In this document: in pieces, positions 49,180 through 60,528 of the stretch
Position numbering within the stretch: position 1 is the stretch's first letter
Layout of the letters: each line of letters starts with the position of its first letter
Assembly: GCA_018881555.1 (NCBI GenBank)
Contig: JACAXG010000069.1
Location: forward strand, 1,054,001-1,118,000
Direction of reading: 5' to 3'
Length of the DNA stretch: 64,000 nt
Origin: Amblyornis subalaris
Lineage: Eukaryota; Chordata; Aves; Passeriformes; Ptilonorhynchidae
Position numbers and translations under genes: made by a program
The notes under the pieces: model-generated
What the model was told of the DNA's origin: nothing
The model's input: the letters and a program-made list of their open reading frames with translations, nothing else
Database searches by the model: none

Positions 49180-50695
49180 AGTAATATTCATTGGTGTAAT
49201 GAGCAAAAAAATGCCAGAATTCACTTCGTTCTTTTTCATTCTTTCTTAAACCGCATGTTCCTCATGTATCTCTACAGAGTTTCTGATCCAAGTGGATCAG
49301 GCTTGAGTTAGGACGGCTATCCAAATTCGCTTGGAGGCTGTCTGTCAACAAGAAGCAGTTGTAATGTTTCTCTCCTGTTTACATTCTACCTGTGCTGGCT
49401 TGTATTAGAATTAAACCTCTACTGAATCTATGACAGGTGTAGCAAACATACTGTAAATAATACCAGACTCCTTAGCACTCTCACTATAGATGGAGGAAAG
49501 ATAGGGGAACCATAAGTGGGTCAGACAGACATACCTGGAAGTGCAGTGCTATCGATCCTGCCTCCAGCTTAGGGCTGGTCCAGGGACAGTTCAGTTCCTC
49601 ATTCCATTCCATGTGGAAATCAAATACACATTTCCCATCTGTTCTGTTTGAAGCAGTACCTTTACTTTGACAGTGCTTTGAACAGTCTCCCAATCTGCAT
49701 GAAAAATTCCTTAGTGTGCTCTGTTTAATCATGCTCAGAGATTTTTGGGAAATAGCTCTGATTAGTTCCAATATCATTAGGAATGATGGGGCTATGCTTC
49801 TACATGCAGACTATATAACTTTTCCAGATGCACAGACTTTTATGAAATGAGCAACTACAACTTCAGTAGGGAAGGCAAGAGAATGGGGAAGAATGCTTAT
49901 AAAGATTTTAACCTCTAAAAAATTAAAGATATCTGTGATTCCTCAGCTCACCTGTTCAGTTTCCAGGTCAGATGGGAGACAGACCTACAGGACACTACAC
50001 AACTTTCCTGTTTCGGGAAAGTTTTAGCACTATCTGAAAGGCTATGAGGACTTTGATTTACTCACACTGCTGCTTATGGAAATTAGGGGCATGGGACACA
50101 GTTTGTTGCATTTTAGGAAGAACAAGTCTGAACTACAATTTGCCTGAAGACTTCAGATTCTCACTAAAAGTATTTGTGTAATGTCTGGCTAGCCAAGTAG
50201 TTTCAGATGTTAATTGTATTCAGCAGCTCTATTAACGCAACCAGAAGGTAAAATAGTACAGATGGAAGGGTTCAAATACATCATCTCAGTTAACCAGAGG
50301 ATCCAAGTTATCACAGATGAAGTAAAGTTATGTTTACCACTACAATGTTACTCCTCGCTTTTTAATGACTGTACCAGCCAGGCTGTGGAAATCCAACCAG
50401 CAGTTCCATTATCTGGATTTTGTCTACACTACAGTCTACACAATTTTTTGTTTTAAGTAATTGGATGCTATTAAGTTGGTTGTTAAAAAAAAAAAAGTAA
50501 TTGGTCTATTAAAAGCCACTGAACAGTTTTTTCCTTCAAATCAAAGTAATTATAGGAAAATGTGAATATTTTGTGTGTCTGCCTATTTTCCTTTCATAAG
50601 CAATTGTTTAAAACTTAGGAGCTCTATGCAATAATTCTGGAATATGTTTAATAGGCTGCTACATAAACTTGTGATTGAGAAAACAAGTCCATACA
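49180..50695. other. Unique sequence between CR1 copies
   Basis: No recognised gene. An A-run lies at 50487-50498. Confidence 0.4.
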
Positions 50696-50699
50696 CAAG

Positions 50700-52092
50700 A
50701 CAGATCGGAAGGAGGATCTGGGCAACTTCAAACCAGTCAGTCTGACCTTCCCAGTGCAGGGAAAGGTTACGGAGCAGATCATTGTGAGTGCCATTGCATA
50801 GTGTGTAAGAAAAACCAGGGGAACAGGGCCAGCCGTGATGAGTTTAGGAAAGGTAGGTCCTGCTTAACCAACCTGATCTCCTTCTATGACAGGGTGAATC
50901 ACTTGTGGGATGGGATGGAATGTGGAAAAGTGGATGAGGAAAAGGCTGTGAATGTTGTCTCTCTGTACTTCAGTAAAGCCTCACACGATTTCCCACAGCA
51001 TTTACCAGGAGAAACTGGCTGCTCATGACTTGGACACGTGCACTCTTCCCTGAGTAAAAAACTGTCTGTATGGCTGAGCCCAAAGAATAGTGGTGAGTGG
51101 AGTTACATACAATTGGTAGCCAGTCATGGGTGGTGTTCCTTGGAGCTCAGTATTGGGGGCAGTTCTGTTTAGTATCTTTATTCATGATCTGGATCAGGGG
51201 ATCAAGTGCACCCTCAGTCAGTTTGCAGGTGACACCGGTTTGGGTGGGAGTGTTGATCTGCTGGAGGTAGGAAGGCTCTGCAGAGGATCTGGACAGGCTG
51301 GATCAATGGGCCAAGATCAGTAGAGTGAGGTTCAACAAGGCCAAGCGCTGGGTCCTGTCCTTGGGTTGCAACAATCCCAGGCAGCACATCAGGCTGGGAG
51401 AAGAGTAACTGGAAACCTGCCCAGTGGAAAAGGACCCAGGAGCACTGGTCAACAGTGGCTGAACATGAGCCAGGGTGTGCCCAGGCGGCCAAGAATGCCC
51501 ACGGCATCCTGGCTTGGATCAGCAATAGTGTGGCCAGCAGAACCAGGGCAGGGATTGTCCTCCTGCACTCGGCACTGGTGAGTCCACACCCCGAGTGCTG
51601 TGTCCAGTTCTGGGCCCTCACTGCAGGAAAGACACTGAGGTGCTGGATCAAGTCCAGAGAACAGCAACAGAGCTGGGGAAGGAGCTGGAGCACAAGTCCT
51701 GTGGGGAGTGGCTGAGGGAGCTGGGGGTGTTTAGCCTTGAGAAAAGGAGACTCAGGGGTGACCATATCACTCTTTACAACTACCTGAAAATAGGTCATGG
51801 CCAGGTGGGGTCGGTGTCTTCTCCCAGGTAACAACCCATAGGACAAGAGGAAATGGCCTTAAATTGCACCAGGGAGGTGTGGATTGGATATTAGGAAAAA
51901 TTTCCTGATAGAAAGGGTAGCCAGGCATTGGACCGGGTTGCCCAGGGAAGTGGTGGAATCACCATCCCAGCAAATGTTCAAAACCTTGTGGATTTGGTGC
52001 TAAGAGACATGGTTTAGTGGTGAAATTGGGTTAATGGTCGGACTTGATAATCTTAGAGGTCTTTTCCAGCCTTAATTGTTCTAGGATTTTAA
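50700..52092 (+). mobile_element. CR1 LINE, 5'-truncated, dead
   Basis: It begins in the RT domain (KGRSCLTNLISFYDRVNHL at about 50850) and runs through [20 protein letters not shown] (51126-51323), [20 protein letters not shown] (about 51700-51765) and the 3' UTR to an eroded tail (ttgttctaggatttt). The catalytic box is FAGD at 51222-51233 instead of FADD, and there are several frameshifts. The octamer tail is degraded, so this copy appears older than the one at 48930. The 210-codon minus-strand frame (51214-51846) is only its antisense shadow. Confidence 0.94.
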
Positions 52093-52094
52093 GT

Positions 52095-52545
52095 ATGGCC
52101 TATACAGTTAAAATGGCTTGACTGATAAGCCTTGATGTAGGGAGAATCAGAGAATCACTGTTCCTTCTGAAGTCACTCTGCAGTCTGTTCTTCATTCGTC
52201 TCTATTTGGACTTCTTCTATCCTTAACCTGAAGTGAAACATAAAATTCCTACCATTAAAATTTACAGCCCATGCAAATACTGGAGCAATGATAAATGACA
52301 GAAAGAGAGAAGTCGTTGCTACAAATAAATTTTGAGTTATTTGGTGTTTCATAGGCTAGAAAACTGTATGTATACAAATACAAAATCAAGCATGTGCGAG
52401 ATGATCATAAGCCATTTTTAAAGAAGATGAAGGCTCAGGCTAGTAAGCACCAAATTAAAAAGATACTGTGTGATCTTGGAAGAAAATCAGCTGTTGGGAT
52501 AGACAACAGCATCCAAGTTATCTGCCTGGACAGGCTGCATACCTC
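52095..52545. other. Unique sequence
   Basis: Nothing recognised. Confidence 0.4.
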
Positions 52546-52549
52546 TTGA

Positions 52550-52880
52550 GAACGACAGAAAAGAACCGCTACTACAGCTGCCTTACCTGCCAAACGTCTG
52601 GGACGAGCATGCATGTGCACAGCAAGTAGGCTGAGGCAAGCAGACACGAGAATTTGGAGCATTAGAGGAGCGCTGGGCAACTGCGCATGCCGCAGAGCTG
52701 GGAGGCACTCACGCACAGCAGCACACGGCTTCTGTGGCTCCCCTGGTTAACTCTGGCTGTGTGTCTTGTGCCAAAGGGCTACGCGGCTTCTGGGCTGCCC
52801 AGAGAGGTGGCACTGGGGAACACGGTGCCCTCCTGCCAGTACCACTTGCCCAGCCTGCAAGTAGCTCTGAAGTTGCCCCA
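52550..52880. promoter_or_regulatory. Small CpG-rich, GC-rich patch
   Basis: About 330 bp, clearly richer in GC and CpG (acgac, aaccgc, acgtctgggacgagc, gcgcatgccgc, cacgc, cacgg, tacgcgg) than the AT-rich surroundings, where CpG is rare. It could be a small CpG island or promoter-proximal sequence, or an exon; it is open on both strands (52687-52908 plus, 52747-53031 minus) but shows no family motif. Confidence 0.3.
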
Positions 52881-53860
52881 GAGAAAATACTGGAGGGCCA
52901 CAAAATGAACTTACCCGCAAGGCTGCAAACACCTCACAAACCATGGGCTGAGATTTCCCACCATACCAAAGAATATTAAATTGACCCTTGCATGAGTTAC
53001 TAAAGGAATCTCCACCAGGAAGTTGTTTCATTTCTTCTGAAAAGACTCTGCCTAGTTTTTGGAATATTAAGTAGGATTAATACCACCTAAGTCAGATCAT
53101 CCACATAGAATTGTTCACCACAGGTTTCCTTACAGTAATGAGTGAGAAATAAGCATTTTTATGGTGTGATTAATTTAGGGCAAACTTCTGAAATCTGTGG
53201 AATGAATTTTGTCCTCAAAGTGACTATCTCTCATCAGTGACATATAGGGCTCTTGAGTGAGTAGTCCACCTTTGGACAGTTTCCTCTCACCCAGTCTGTC
53301 TTTTCCAGTATACACAATTGTGAAAATAGGTGGCTATTTCACAGAAGATTGCAGAAAGAACCTTGACAATGAATAGGTGATTTGGAAATTTACTTTATAT
53401 TGAGAGCATGTAGAAGCCCTGCTTAACTGTTCAGATTAACCAAAAGAAAATTAAGAATCAACGTAATCATATCCTTTAAATCCATAACACGCCACCAACC
53501 ATTAGATCTTCAGTTTAACAGATACTAGAATAAAAGGCTGCATTAGAAGACAGAAGAAATTCAGAATAAAATTAAGCAACACAGTATTAACAGTGATGAT
53601 AATTAAACATTGCATCTTTCTGTACCACATAAAACAAGGATGACAATAGAAAAAGACACAAATTAAATAGGAGCCAAGTGCTGGGCAGGAAAAAGTGATG
53701 CTGATATATACCTCCACCCGGGAAATTCTAAGTCAGATCTCAATGAGCTCAACTCAAAATTTTTGGAAGTTTACCTGCTGGACTTCTTTTCTAATACTGA
53801 AAAAGGAATTTTACTGTTCTGGAAAGAGAAGCTTTGTCTAAAGGCATGAGCCTAAGTCAA
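52881..53860. other. Unique AT-rich sequence
   Basis: Nothing recognised. Confidence 0.4.
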
Positions 53861-53869
53861 TGAGCCAGA

Positions 53870-53945
53870 AAGACTTTGTGTCTAATCCAGTTTTGTCTCT
53901 AATTCCTTCTGTTGCCTTGGGCAAGTCACTTAAACCCTAAACCAA
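53870..53945 (+). mobile_element. MIR-like SINE fragment
   Basis: 'gttgccttgggcaagtcact' followed by 'taaaccct' is nearly identical to the conserved MIR core (ccttgggcaagtcacttaacc), and the 5' flank (ccagttttgtctctaattcc) fits the preceding 'ctggctctgccactaact' segment. Confidence 0.65.
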
Positions 53946-56615
53946 ACACAGTAAAAATTTAAGAACTATATTAATGCAAAGTATTTTTATTTTCAAAATA
54001 AAATTTTTAATATGTCAAAAACTATCAGTACAAGCAGTAAGGAGAAGAAGTCCAGCCTTGCAAGACTCATAAGAATTTTGGAGTCTCAAGCAATATTGAA
54101 GCCAGAATGAATGAATTGGAAAAGTGGAGTTTGAATCAATCTAAGCAGGTTGGGACTTATACTTTAACTCATTAAGTTTTACTCACCTGATACAAGATCA
54201 TCTAGATACTTGCTCAGCAGGGTACATACTGAAGGTTTGTGTAATGAGGGGAAAAATCCTACAGCATGTGGTTGTCATTCCAATTTGATGAAACATAAAA
54301 ATTATAAATCTACCATGGGTACACCAACAAACTGGAACAAAGACTGACTCTTGAATGCTTTAATATCCTCCCACCAGGAAAGAATTAGAAGGAGTGGAGC
54401 TAGATTAAACATAACATTCTAAATTCTGCTCCTGACTACATGCATGCAAATCTGAAATAACATAACTTAAAGACTTATTTTGGACTTAAATTGGTGTCTC
54501 TGTAAGCCTGAATTTTGGCCAGCTTTTATTTCAGCTGGGAAGAAGAAAACATGTTTATAAAATCTGAGCAGCCTACAGTTTATCTGCCTTTAAAAAGACA
54601 CACTGTGAGCAAGCCAGTAATAGACTTCCAGCTGTAGTGAGATGCTGAACTGTGCTGGATAACATATAACAGCATACAGTCTGCTAGCTGGAGAACAGCT
54701 TGTTATCTTCTAACCCTGCATCAGTGCCAATTCAAAGGCGTCTGGGCAAGTTGGTAATACACATAGATTGTCCTGAGCATTATAAAAGGACATAAATTTC
54801 CCTCAGAAAACAGCTAGCAGAAGCAGCTAGGTTAGTGATATGAAACTAGGGGACTGCGTGTTTTCATGGCCTGCTTCAAGCATCTTGTCTGACTGGGGGC
54901 AAATCCCAGAGATTCACTTTCATCTCATCCAACTCATAGCACTTAGAGCCCTCCTGGATGGTGTTAAAACTCAGGTACATCTCAGGCACCATCCAGCAAG
55001 GCCTGACATTTCCTTCTGAGCACAGGCATTCCTCACAAGGGCTGAGTGTCTGACTTAGGTGCTGTAAATGGCATAAAAGCAGGGTAAATCCTCCCTGGGT
55101 TGCGGGCTGATTTGATTGCTCAGCTGTACAATGGAAATAATAGGATCTGACAAGGGAAATGTGAAGATAACAACAGAGACTGTGAGACACTCAAATGTTA
55201 TGATAATAGATGTTGTACATGACCTTAAAGTAGATAAATACGACATGAATTATTCACATATCTTTCATTAGTCCATGACAGAACCGTTCTGATTCCAACA
55301 CAGCTGCAATGACCTACACTGTTTTCAGCTGTTCCCTCTCCATTTTATTTTTTTTACATCTTGCTTGCATTTAATGTGTTTTCAGGACTAACTTTTTCTA
55401 AATATGTATTATTCAAGAGTAAGAAATAAAACCTGTAATAACCTTTTATTTCCAATGAACCCCAGGAAATGTTCAGTTCTCTCTCTCCCCATTTTAAAAC
55501 CTCCACCCTAGGAGTATATGTAGCACATGTGAAGAACGTCTGGATAATGAGCAACTCTGAGTCACAAATAATACTTCCAGATTCACAGTTTTGGCAGCTG
55601 AGAGTAGGATTCCTGTTTGTACCGTGTCCAGTCCTTTCCTGCAGCTTTTCCCCCTCAGAGGCCCTGATTCTGTAGACATATTTAGCAAGAAGGTCCTCTC
55701 ATTTACATTTACTGTTATCCAAGGATCCCTCCCAGGAAACCAGGCAACCTGCTCATCACTGCAGAATGAGAAACTTTTGTCTTCCTCTTCAATATTTCAG
55801 CTGCTAAACCACAAAAAGATGCCTGAGCACCTAAATTCTCCTGAGACCAAAGTGGGAGAAGTACCCAGGCAACTAGGTAGGTGCCCATATAGGTTAAAAT
55901 GAAGCTTTTCTATCCCTGAAATGTGGTCTCTTGTGCCTTTCCATGCCCCACCAATGCTGTCTCTGTCTCATACATGCTGTGGGGTGCCAGCTGCTATTGA
56001 GTGGTTTGCAATGGCCTGGACAGCAGTCCAGACAGCCACACTGCTTGGCATCTGCATTTCCATCAACACATTCACTTAGGCTTCTGCAGACTTTGGGTGA
56101 TGAATATAAATCACTGTTGCTTTTTATGAAATAAATTGGCAATCTAAGCCTACTTTACATATGACCACTCTACAAAGTCATCCATAGCATTTGCTGATGT
56201 GGTGAGAACACACCTTTTCCAGTCACGTCATTATGATTCATATAGCTAGTTGTGCTTTTGTTCACAGTTTCAGTGAAGAGGTCACACCACAGGCTCATGG
56301 AGGGCATAGGTTGAATGAAGTAACCTCTAAGTCTGGCCCCTTCAAGTCAAGCATCTGATGAGGAAAGTATGGAAGGACTTGCATCCTACAGTTTGTGAGT
56401 GTGTGAATACACAGAAAATGTGATTTCTATCAAGAGTCCAGAGCAGCAGCCATAAGACCCTTAACAGTCAATCAGCTAAAGACTTCATAGATTCAAATAT
56501 TGCTATTGGTTTTGGTGAGTTAACTCGGAGAAAGACGGCTTCTCTGCATATTTGGTGTTTGCTAAAGGAAAGTCCATAATTCTACAGGTGTGGGCAATTC
56601 ATGCTTCAGAAGAAA
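53946..56615. other. Unique sequence
   Basis: Several 60-100-codon frames (54876-55190 minus, 55591-55902 plus, 55894-56142 minus) show no recognisable motif. No repeat of recent age. Confidence 0.4.
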
Positions 56616-57183
56616 TTACCACAGAACCACAGAATAGATAAGGTTGAAAGGGACCACAACGGGTCACATGGTCCAACCTCCCCACTCAAGCAGGGCCATC
56701 CTAGAGCACATGGCACAGAATTGTGTCCGGATGGTTCTTGAATATCTCCAGTGAGAAAGACTCCACCACCTCTCTGGGCAATCTCTTTCAGTGCTTGGTC
56801 ATCCACACTGTAAAGAAGTTCTTCCTCATGTTCAAGTGGGAGTGTTCCTGTACATCAGTTTCTGCCTATTGTCTCTTATCCTATTGGTTGGCACCACCAA
56901 AAAAGTCCTGGCTGCATTATCTTGACACCCTCCCTTCAGATATTGACAGGCATTGATGAGGTCCTTGTTCAGCCATCTCTTCTTAAGGCTGAAGAGGCCC
57001 AATTCTCTCAGCCTTTCCTTGTAAGAGAGATGCTCTGGTCCCTTAATCATCTTTGTTGCCTTCCACTGGACTCACTCCAGGAGCTCCATGTCTTTGTTGT
57101 GCTGAGGAGCCCAGAACTGGGCACAGTATTCCAGACTGCAGCCTCACCAGGGCTGTGTAGATAGCCAGGATCAGCTCTCTCGA

Positions 57184-58110
57184 TCAAATGCACTCCAGGA
57201 TTCTGTCATCCTTCTTGGCCAGAAGGACAAGCTGCTGGCTCATGGACAGTTTGTTGTCCATCAGGACCCCCAGGTCCTTCTCCGCAGAGCTGCTTCCCAG
57301 CAGGTCAGCCCCCAGCCTGTGCTGGTGCAGGGGATTATTCCTCCCCAAGTGCAGGATCCTGCATTTGACTTTGTTGTATTTCAGATGGTTCTTCTCTGCC
57401 CATCTCTCCAATCTGTTGAGGTCCCTCTGAAGGGCTGCACAGCACTCAGGGGTATCGGCCACTCCTCCCAGCTTTGTATCATCAGCAAACCTGCTGGGGA
57501 GGCGGGGCATCTGACCCTTCATCCAAGCCATTGATGAGCAAGTTAAACAATACTGGGCCCAGTATCAAACCTTGGGGGGCAGCATTAGTGACAGGCCTCT
57601 AGCTAGAGGCTGTGCCTCTCATTACAGGGCAGATCTGGGATCTGCCATTGAGCCAGTTCTCAATCCACCTTGCTATCTTCTCATCCAGTCCACACCTCCT
57701 GAGTTTTCCTATGAGGATGTTGTGTGAGACAGTGTCAAAAGCCTTGCTGAAATTGAGGTAGATAACATTCACTGCTTTCCCATCATCCAACCAAGTAGCT
57801 GTTTCATTGTAGAATGCAATGAAGTCAGTCAAGCATGACTTACCTTTAGTGAATCGATGCTGACCACTCCTGATCACCTCCTTGTCATCCACATGGATAG
57901 AGATGACCTCCAGAACGAGGCACTCCATCACGTCTCCAGGGACTGAAGTGAGGCTGACCAGCTGGTAGTTCCCTGGGTTCTCCTTGGCTTTTTGAAGACC
58001 AGGGTGATATTTGCTTTCTTCCAGTTCTCAAGCACCACTCCTGATTGCCACAGGCTTTGAAAGATGATTGTGAGCAGTCTTGCTAAGGCGTCCACCAGCT
58101 CTCTCAGCAC
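57184..58110 (-). pseudogene. CR1 ORF2 reverse transcriptase remnant
   Basis: CR1 ORF2 RT copies the element's own RNA during target-primed insertion. In N-to-C order: ENWKKANITLVFKK (57928-58110), HRFTKGKSCLTDFIAFYNE and YLNFSKAFDTVSHNILIGKL (57599-57931), then [11 protein letters not shown] (57184-57531, catalytic FADD at 57489-57478), followed by HHLKYNKVKCRILHLGR-type sequence and VLMDNKLSMSQQ. These lie in different frames, so the gene is broken by indels. Of the four CR1 copies here that retain this region, it is the only one with an unmutated FADD. Confidence 0.9.
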
Positions 58111-58588
58111 TCATGGATGCATCTTGTTAGCACCCATGGACTTAAGTCAGATTTGTCCAGCTGTTCTCTTACCCCATCCTCCAGGACCAAGGGATAGTCT
58201 TCATGCCAACATTCCTTTACTCTGCACTTGGGGGTCAGAGATCTCTGAGGGCTGGTCTTGTCAGTGGTGACTGAGGCAAAGATAGTATTCAGTAAGCCTG
58301 CCTTACCTGTGTCCTCTGTTATGAGAGTCCTCCCTCCATTTAGTAATGAGCCCACATTATCTTTTGGTTTCCTTTGATTATTGATGTATTTGAAGAAGCC
58401 CTTCTTGTTGTCCTTGGCATCCTTGGACAGATTTATTCCAAATGCGCTTTGGCCTTCCTTGTCTCATTTCTACTTATTTTGACAACGTCTTTGTATTCAT
58501 TTGAGTGGCTGTGCTGGTTTGGCTGTAAACCAGCAGGGGAAAGTAACCCCTCACAAAATATCTTGAGATTTTAGGTCAAAATTACAAT

Positions 58589-58594
58589 TTTAAT
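58589..58594 (-). terminator. ATTAAA signal in the minus-strand LTR
   Basis: ATTAAA on the minus strand, about 80 bp before the LTR 3' end, as expected for a polyadenylation signal. Confidence 0.4.
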
Positions 58595-58754
58595 TAAAAA
58601 ATGGTTAAAATAAATGCAGTAATACAGAAACACCGACCTAAACACACTGACGGTTTGCTGTCACGGTACAACCTGACACCCTGTTGACCAGGGTGGTAGC
58701 TGTATAGTCCAGTTATGCACTGGTCCTGCAGAAAGGCCTGGTAGTCCAGTCCCA

Positions 58755-58860
58755 ATAGTGGAGTGGAGTAGCTGAGTCCAATTCCGAGGAGTGGAGTCCA
58801 GTCGAGAGTCCCGTCGAGAGTGGAGTCCCGAGAGTGGAGTCCTGTTGAGTCGAAGGGTCC
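58755..58860 (-). repeat. Short tandem units in the LTR
   Basis: Imperfect repeats of about 11-16 bp built on 'gagtggagtcc' and 'gtcgagagt', just downstream of the LTR TATA box on the minus strand. Confidence 0.7.
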
Positions 58861-58880
58861 TTTCTCCCATCCAAAACCCT

Positions 58881-58890
58881 TGTTTTATGC
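58881..58890 (-). promoter_or_regulatory. TATA box of the minus-strand LTR
   Basis: GCATAAAACA on the minus strand, about 320 bp into the LTR; it defines the LTR's transcriptional direction. Confidence 0.5.
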
Positions 58891-59370
58891 TGTGTTTCTT
58901 GGCTGGCACCTCCCCCAGGGGTGGGGACTTTCACAATGGAAGAGGATCTTCCCGATGTTCTATTGGTTGCTTCAGTGATGAGCTTGGATGAGATGGTCCC
59001 CAGGGTCCTCCCATGATCTGGGGTCAGGCTATTAGTCAGGCTGGGTGGTGCTAATGGGCCATTAGCTGGGATTAGATAATCAGGATGGGTGGTGCTTGCT
59101 GTCGGCCAGAGTGCTTATCTCAGTTGAGATAAGGAGTCCCAGGTGTGTAATTACGAAATTTATCCAGCTTTTGTGGGTGGTAATAGAATATATGACTAAC
59201 CCAGGACAGTGGCCTGACCCCGCTTCCATCTCCTTTGTATTTCTTGCTTATACTTGAGGAATGACAGGAGTTCTCCATTCATTCATGGAGGTTTCCTGCC
59301 TCCTTGGCCCAATTTCTTTCTCATCAGGATGCATTGCTCTTGAGCCTGGAGGAAGTAATCCTCGAATGCT

Positions 59371-59505
59371 ACAGAATCACAGAATCTTCTGAGTTGGAAG
59401 GGATCCACAAGGATCATCAAGTCAAACTGTTAAGTGAATGGCCCCTATGGGGATTGAACCCGCAACCTTGGCATTATTAACGCTATGCTCTAACCAATTG
59501 GCAAC
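59371..59505 (-). mobile_element. tRNA-Ile-headed SINE with CR1-like tail (TguSINE1-like)
   Basis: On the minus strand a tRNA-like head (59505-59439) includes TTGGTTAGAGC (D-arm/box A region), a 7-base anticodon loop TTAATAA (59480-59474) with anticodon AAT for isoleucine, box B GGTTCAATCCC (59460-59450) and the end GGGGCCA. It lacks the first ~10 nt of a complete tRNA. A tail homologous to the CR1 3' UTR follows, ending in the octamer repeat (gattctgtgattctgt, about 59371). This matches the design of the passerine SINE described in zebra finch, mobilised by CR1 machinery. It lies inside CR1 ORF2. A pseudo-duplication of GCAAGTTGCC sits at its 5' edge (59501-59531). It is not a functional tRNA gene. 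Confidence 0.85.
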
Positions 59506-59519
59506 TTGCATCTAACCAG

Positions 59520-60528
59520 TGGCAACTTGCCCAACTCTTGTACCCGTCTTCCCTGCAGAAGCCAGTTCCCATGGGATTCTTCCAAGAAGATCCCCGAAGA
59601 GGTTAAAGGTAGCTCTCCTGAAGTCCATGGTTACATTCTTACTCCCTGCCCTGCTTCCTCCTCACCCAATACTGCACTCCACAATCTCATGGTCACTACA
59701 GCCAAGGCTTCGCATCTCCAGCAAGACCTTCCCTGTTTGTTAGCATAAGGTCAAACAGCACACCATTTCTTGTGGGATCCTCCACCACTTGTGAGAGGAA
59801 GTTGTCATCAATACTTTCCAGGAACCTCCTGCACTGTTTGTGCATCACTGTGTCGCTTCTCCAGCAGATGTCACAGAATCACAGAATATTCTGAGATGAA
59901 AGGGACCCACAAGGATCATCAAAGTCCAACTCCTGTCAGGAGAGTTAAAATCCCTCACAAGAACCAGGGCCTGTGATTTGGAGACTGCTTCTATTTGCCT
60001 GTAGAAGGCCTCATCAACTTTCTCCTCCTGACCAGGTAGCCAGCAGCACACGCCCATAACAGAGTCACCCTTATTAGTTTGCCCTTTTATCTTAACCCAT
60101 AGGTTCTTGATACGCTCATCATCCATCCCAAGACAGAGCTCAATACATTCCAAGTGTTGCTTCACAATAAGGCCAACTTCATCACCACGCCTTCCTGGTC
60201 TGTCTCTCCTAAAGAGGGTGTAGCCCTTCCTGACAACATTCCAGTCATGTGAGCTACCCCACCACATCTCTGTAATCACAATGAGATCAAAACTCTGTGA
60301 CTGCACACAGATCTCCTGTTCATCTTGTCTGTTCCTCACACTGCATGCTTTGTGCAAGTACTTTATAGAGATATTTGATTGTGTCAGTGTCCCAGTAGAG
60401 GTGTAAAGCGATGCTCCATAGTCCTGTCTTGTGATTACATCTCTGGCTGCTTGTGCTTGCTCAAGGTATTCCCTCTTAAATCTCCTTTTGCTACTAGGGT
60501 GGTCACAATAATTTTCCCCTGCGTACAC
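59520..60528 (-). pseudogene. CR1 ORF2 endonuclease (APE-type) remnant
   Basis: The AP-endonuclease-like domain nicks target DNA to start CR1 insertion. A 227-codon frame (59845-60528) covers most of it: FDLIVITEMWW (residues 80-90; E87 is the expected metal-binding Glu), DWNVVRKGYTLFRRDR (95-110), VMGVCCWLPGQEEKVDE (157-173) and VRDFNSPD (191-198, the usual G-D-F-N reads R-D-F-N). After residue 198 the frame runs into the inserted CR1 tail. Beyond it the domain resumes out of frame (WRSDTVMHKQCRRFLES, LFDLMLTNREGLAGD). Interrupted and inactive. Confidence 0.9.
59874..59933 (-). mobile_element. 60-bp CR1/SINE 3' tail inserted in CR1 ORF2, with 5-bp TSD
   Basis: The inserted piece is only the CR1-type 3' end, ending in the octamer tail (cagaatcacagaatattctg in antisense). 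It is flanked by TGTCA on both sides (59869-59873 and 59934-59938). With the insert and one TGTCA copy set aside, the CR1 endonuclease sequence continues (SPD then ICWRSDT). It closely resembles the tail of the SINE at 59371, so it may be a severely 5'-truncated copy of that SINE or of the same CR1 subfamily. Confidence 0.88.

Larger units (their letters stand above)
58510..59208 (-). mobile_element. Solo LTR, 699 bp, inserted in CR1 with 5-bp TSD
   Basis: The ends are TGTGCTGG and CCAGGACA, an 8-bp imperfect terminal inverted repeat in TG...CA form. They are flanked by the perfect 5-bp repeat GTGGC (58505-58509 and 59209-59213). CR1 ORF2 sequence continues on both sides and joins when the LTR and one repeat copy are set aside. 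In minus orientation it has a TATA box (58881-58890), tandem 'ggactcc' units and an ATTAAA signal near the 3' end, so transcription would run minus. The 5-bp duplication suggests ERVL type. No internal retroviral genes remain. Confidence 0.9.

Noticed and set aside
51214..51846. 210-codon open frame on the minus strand
   Set aside because: It is the antisense of the plus-strand CR1 ORF2 at 50700-52092; the sense strand carries clear RT motifs.
59439..59505. Possible functional tRNA-Ile gene
   Set aside because: The 5' end is incomplete and the tRNA is fused to a CR1-type tail inside a LINE, so it is a SINE head rather than a tRNA gene.
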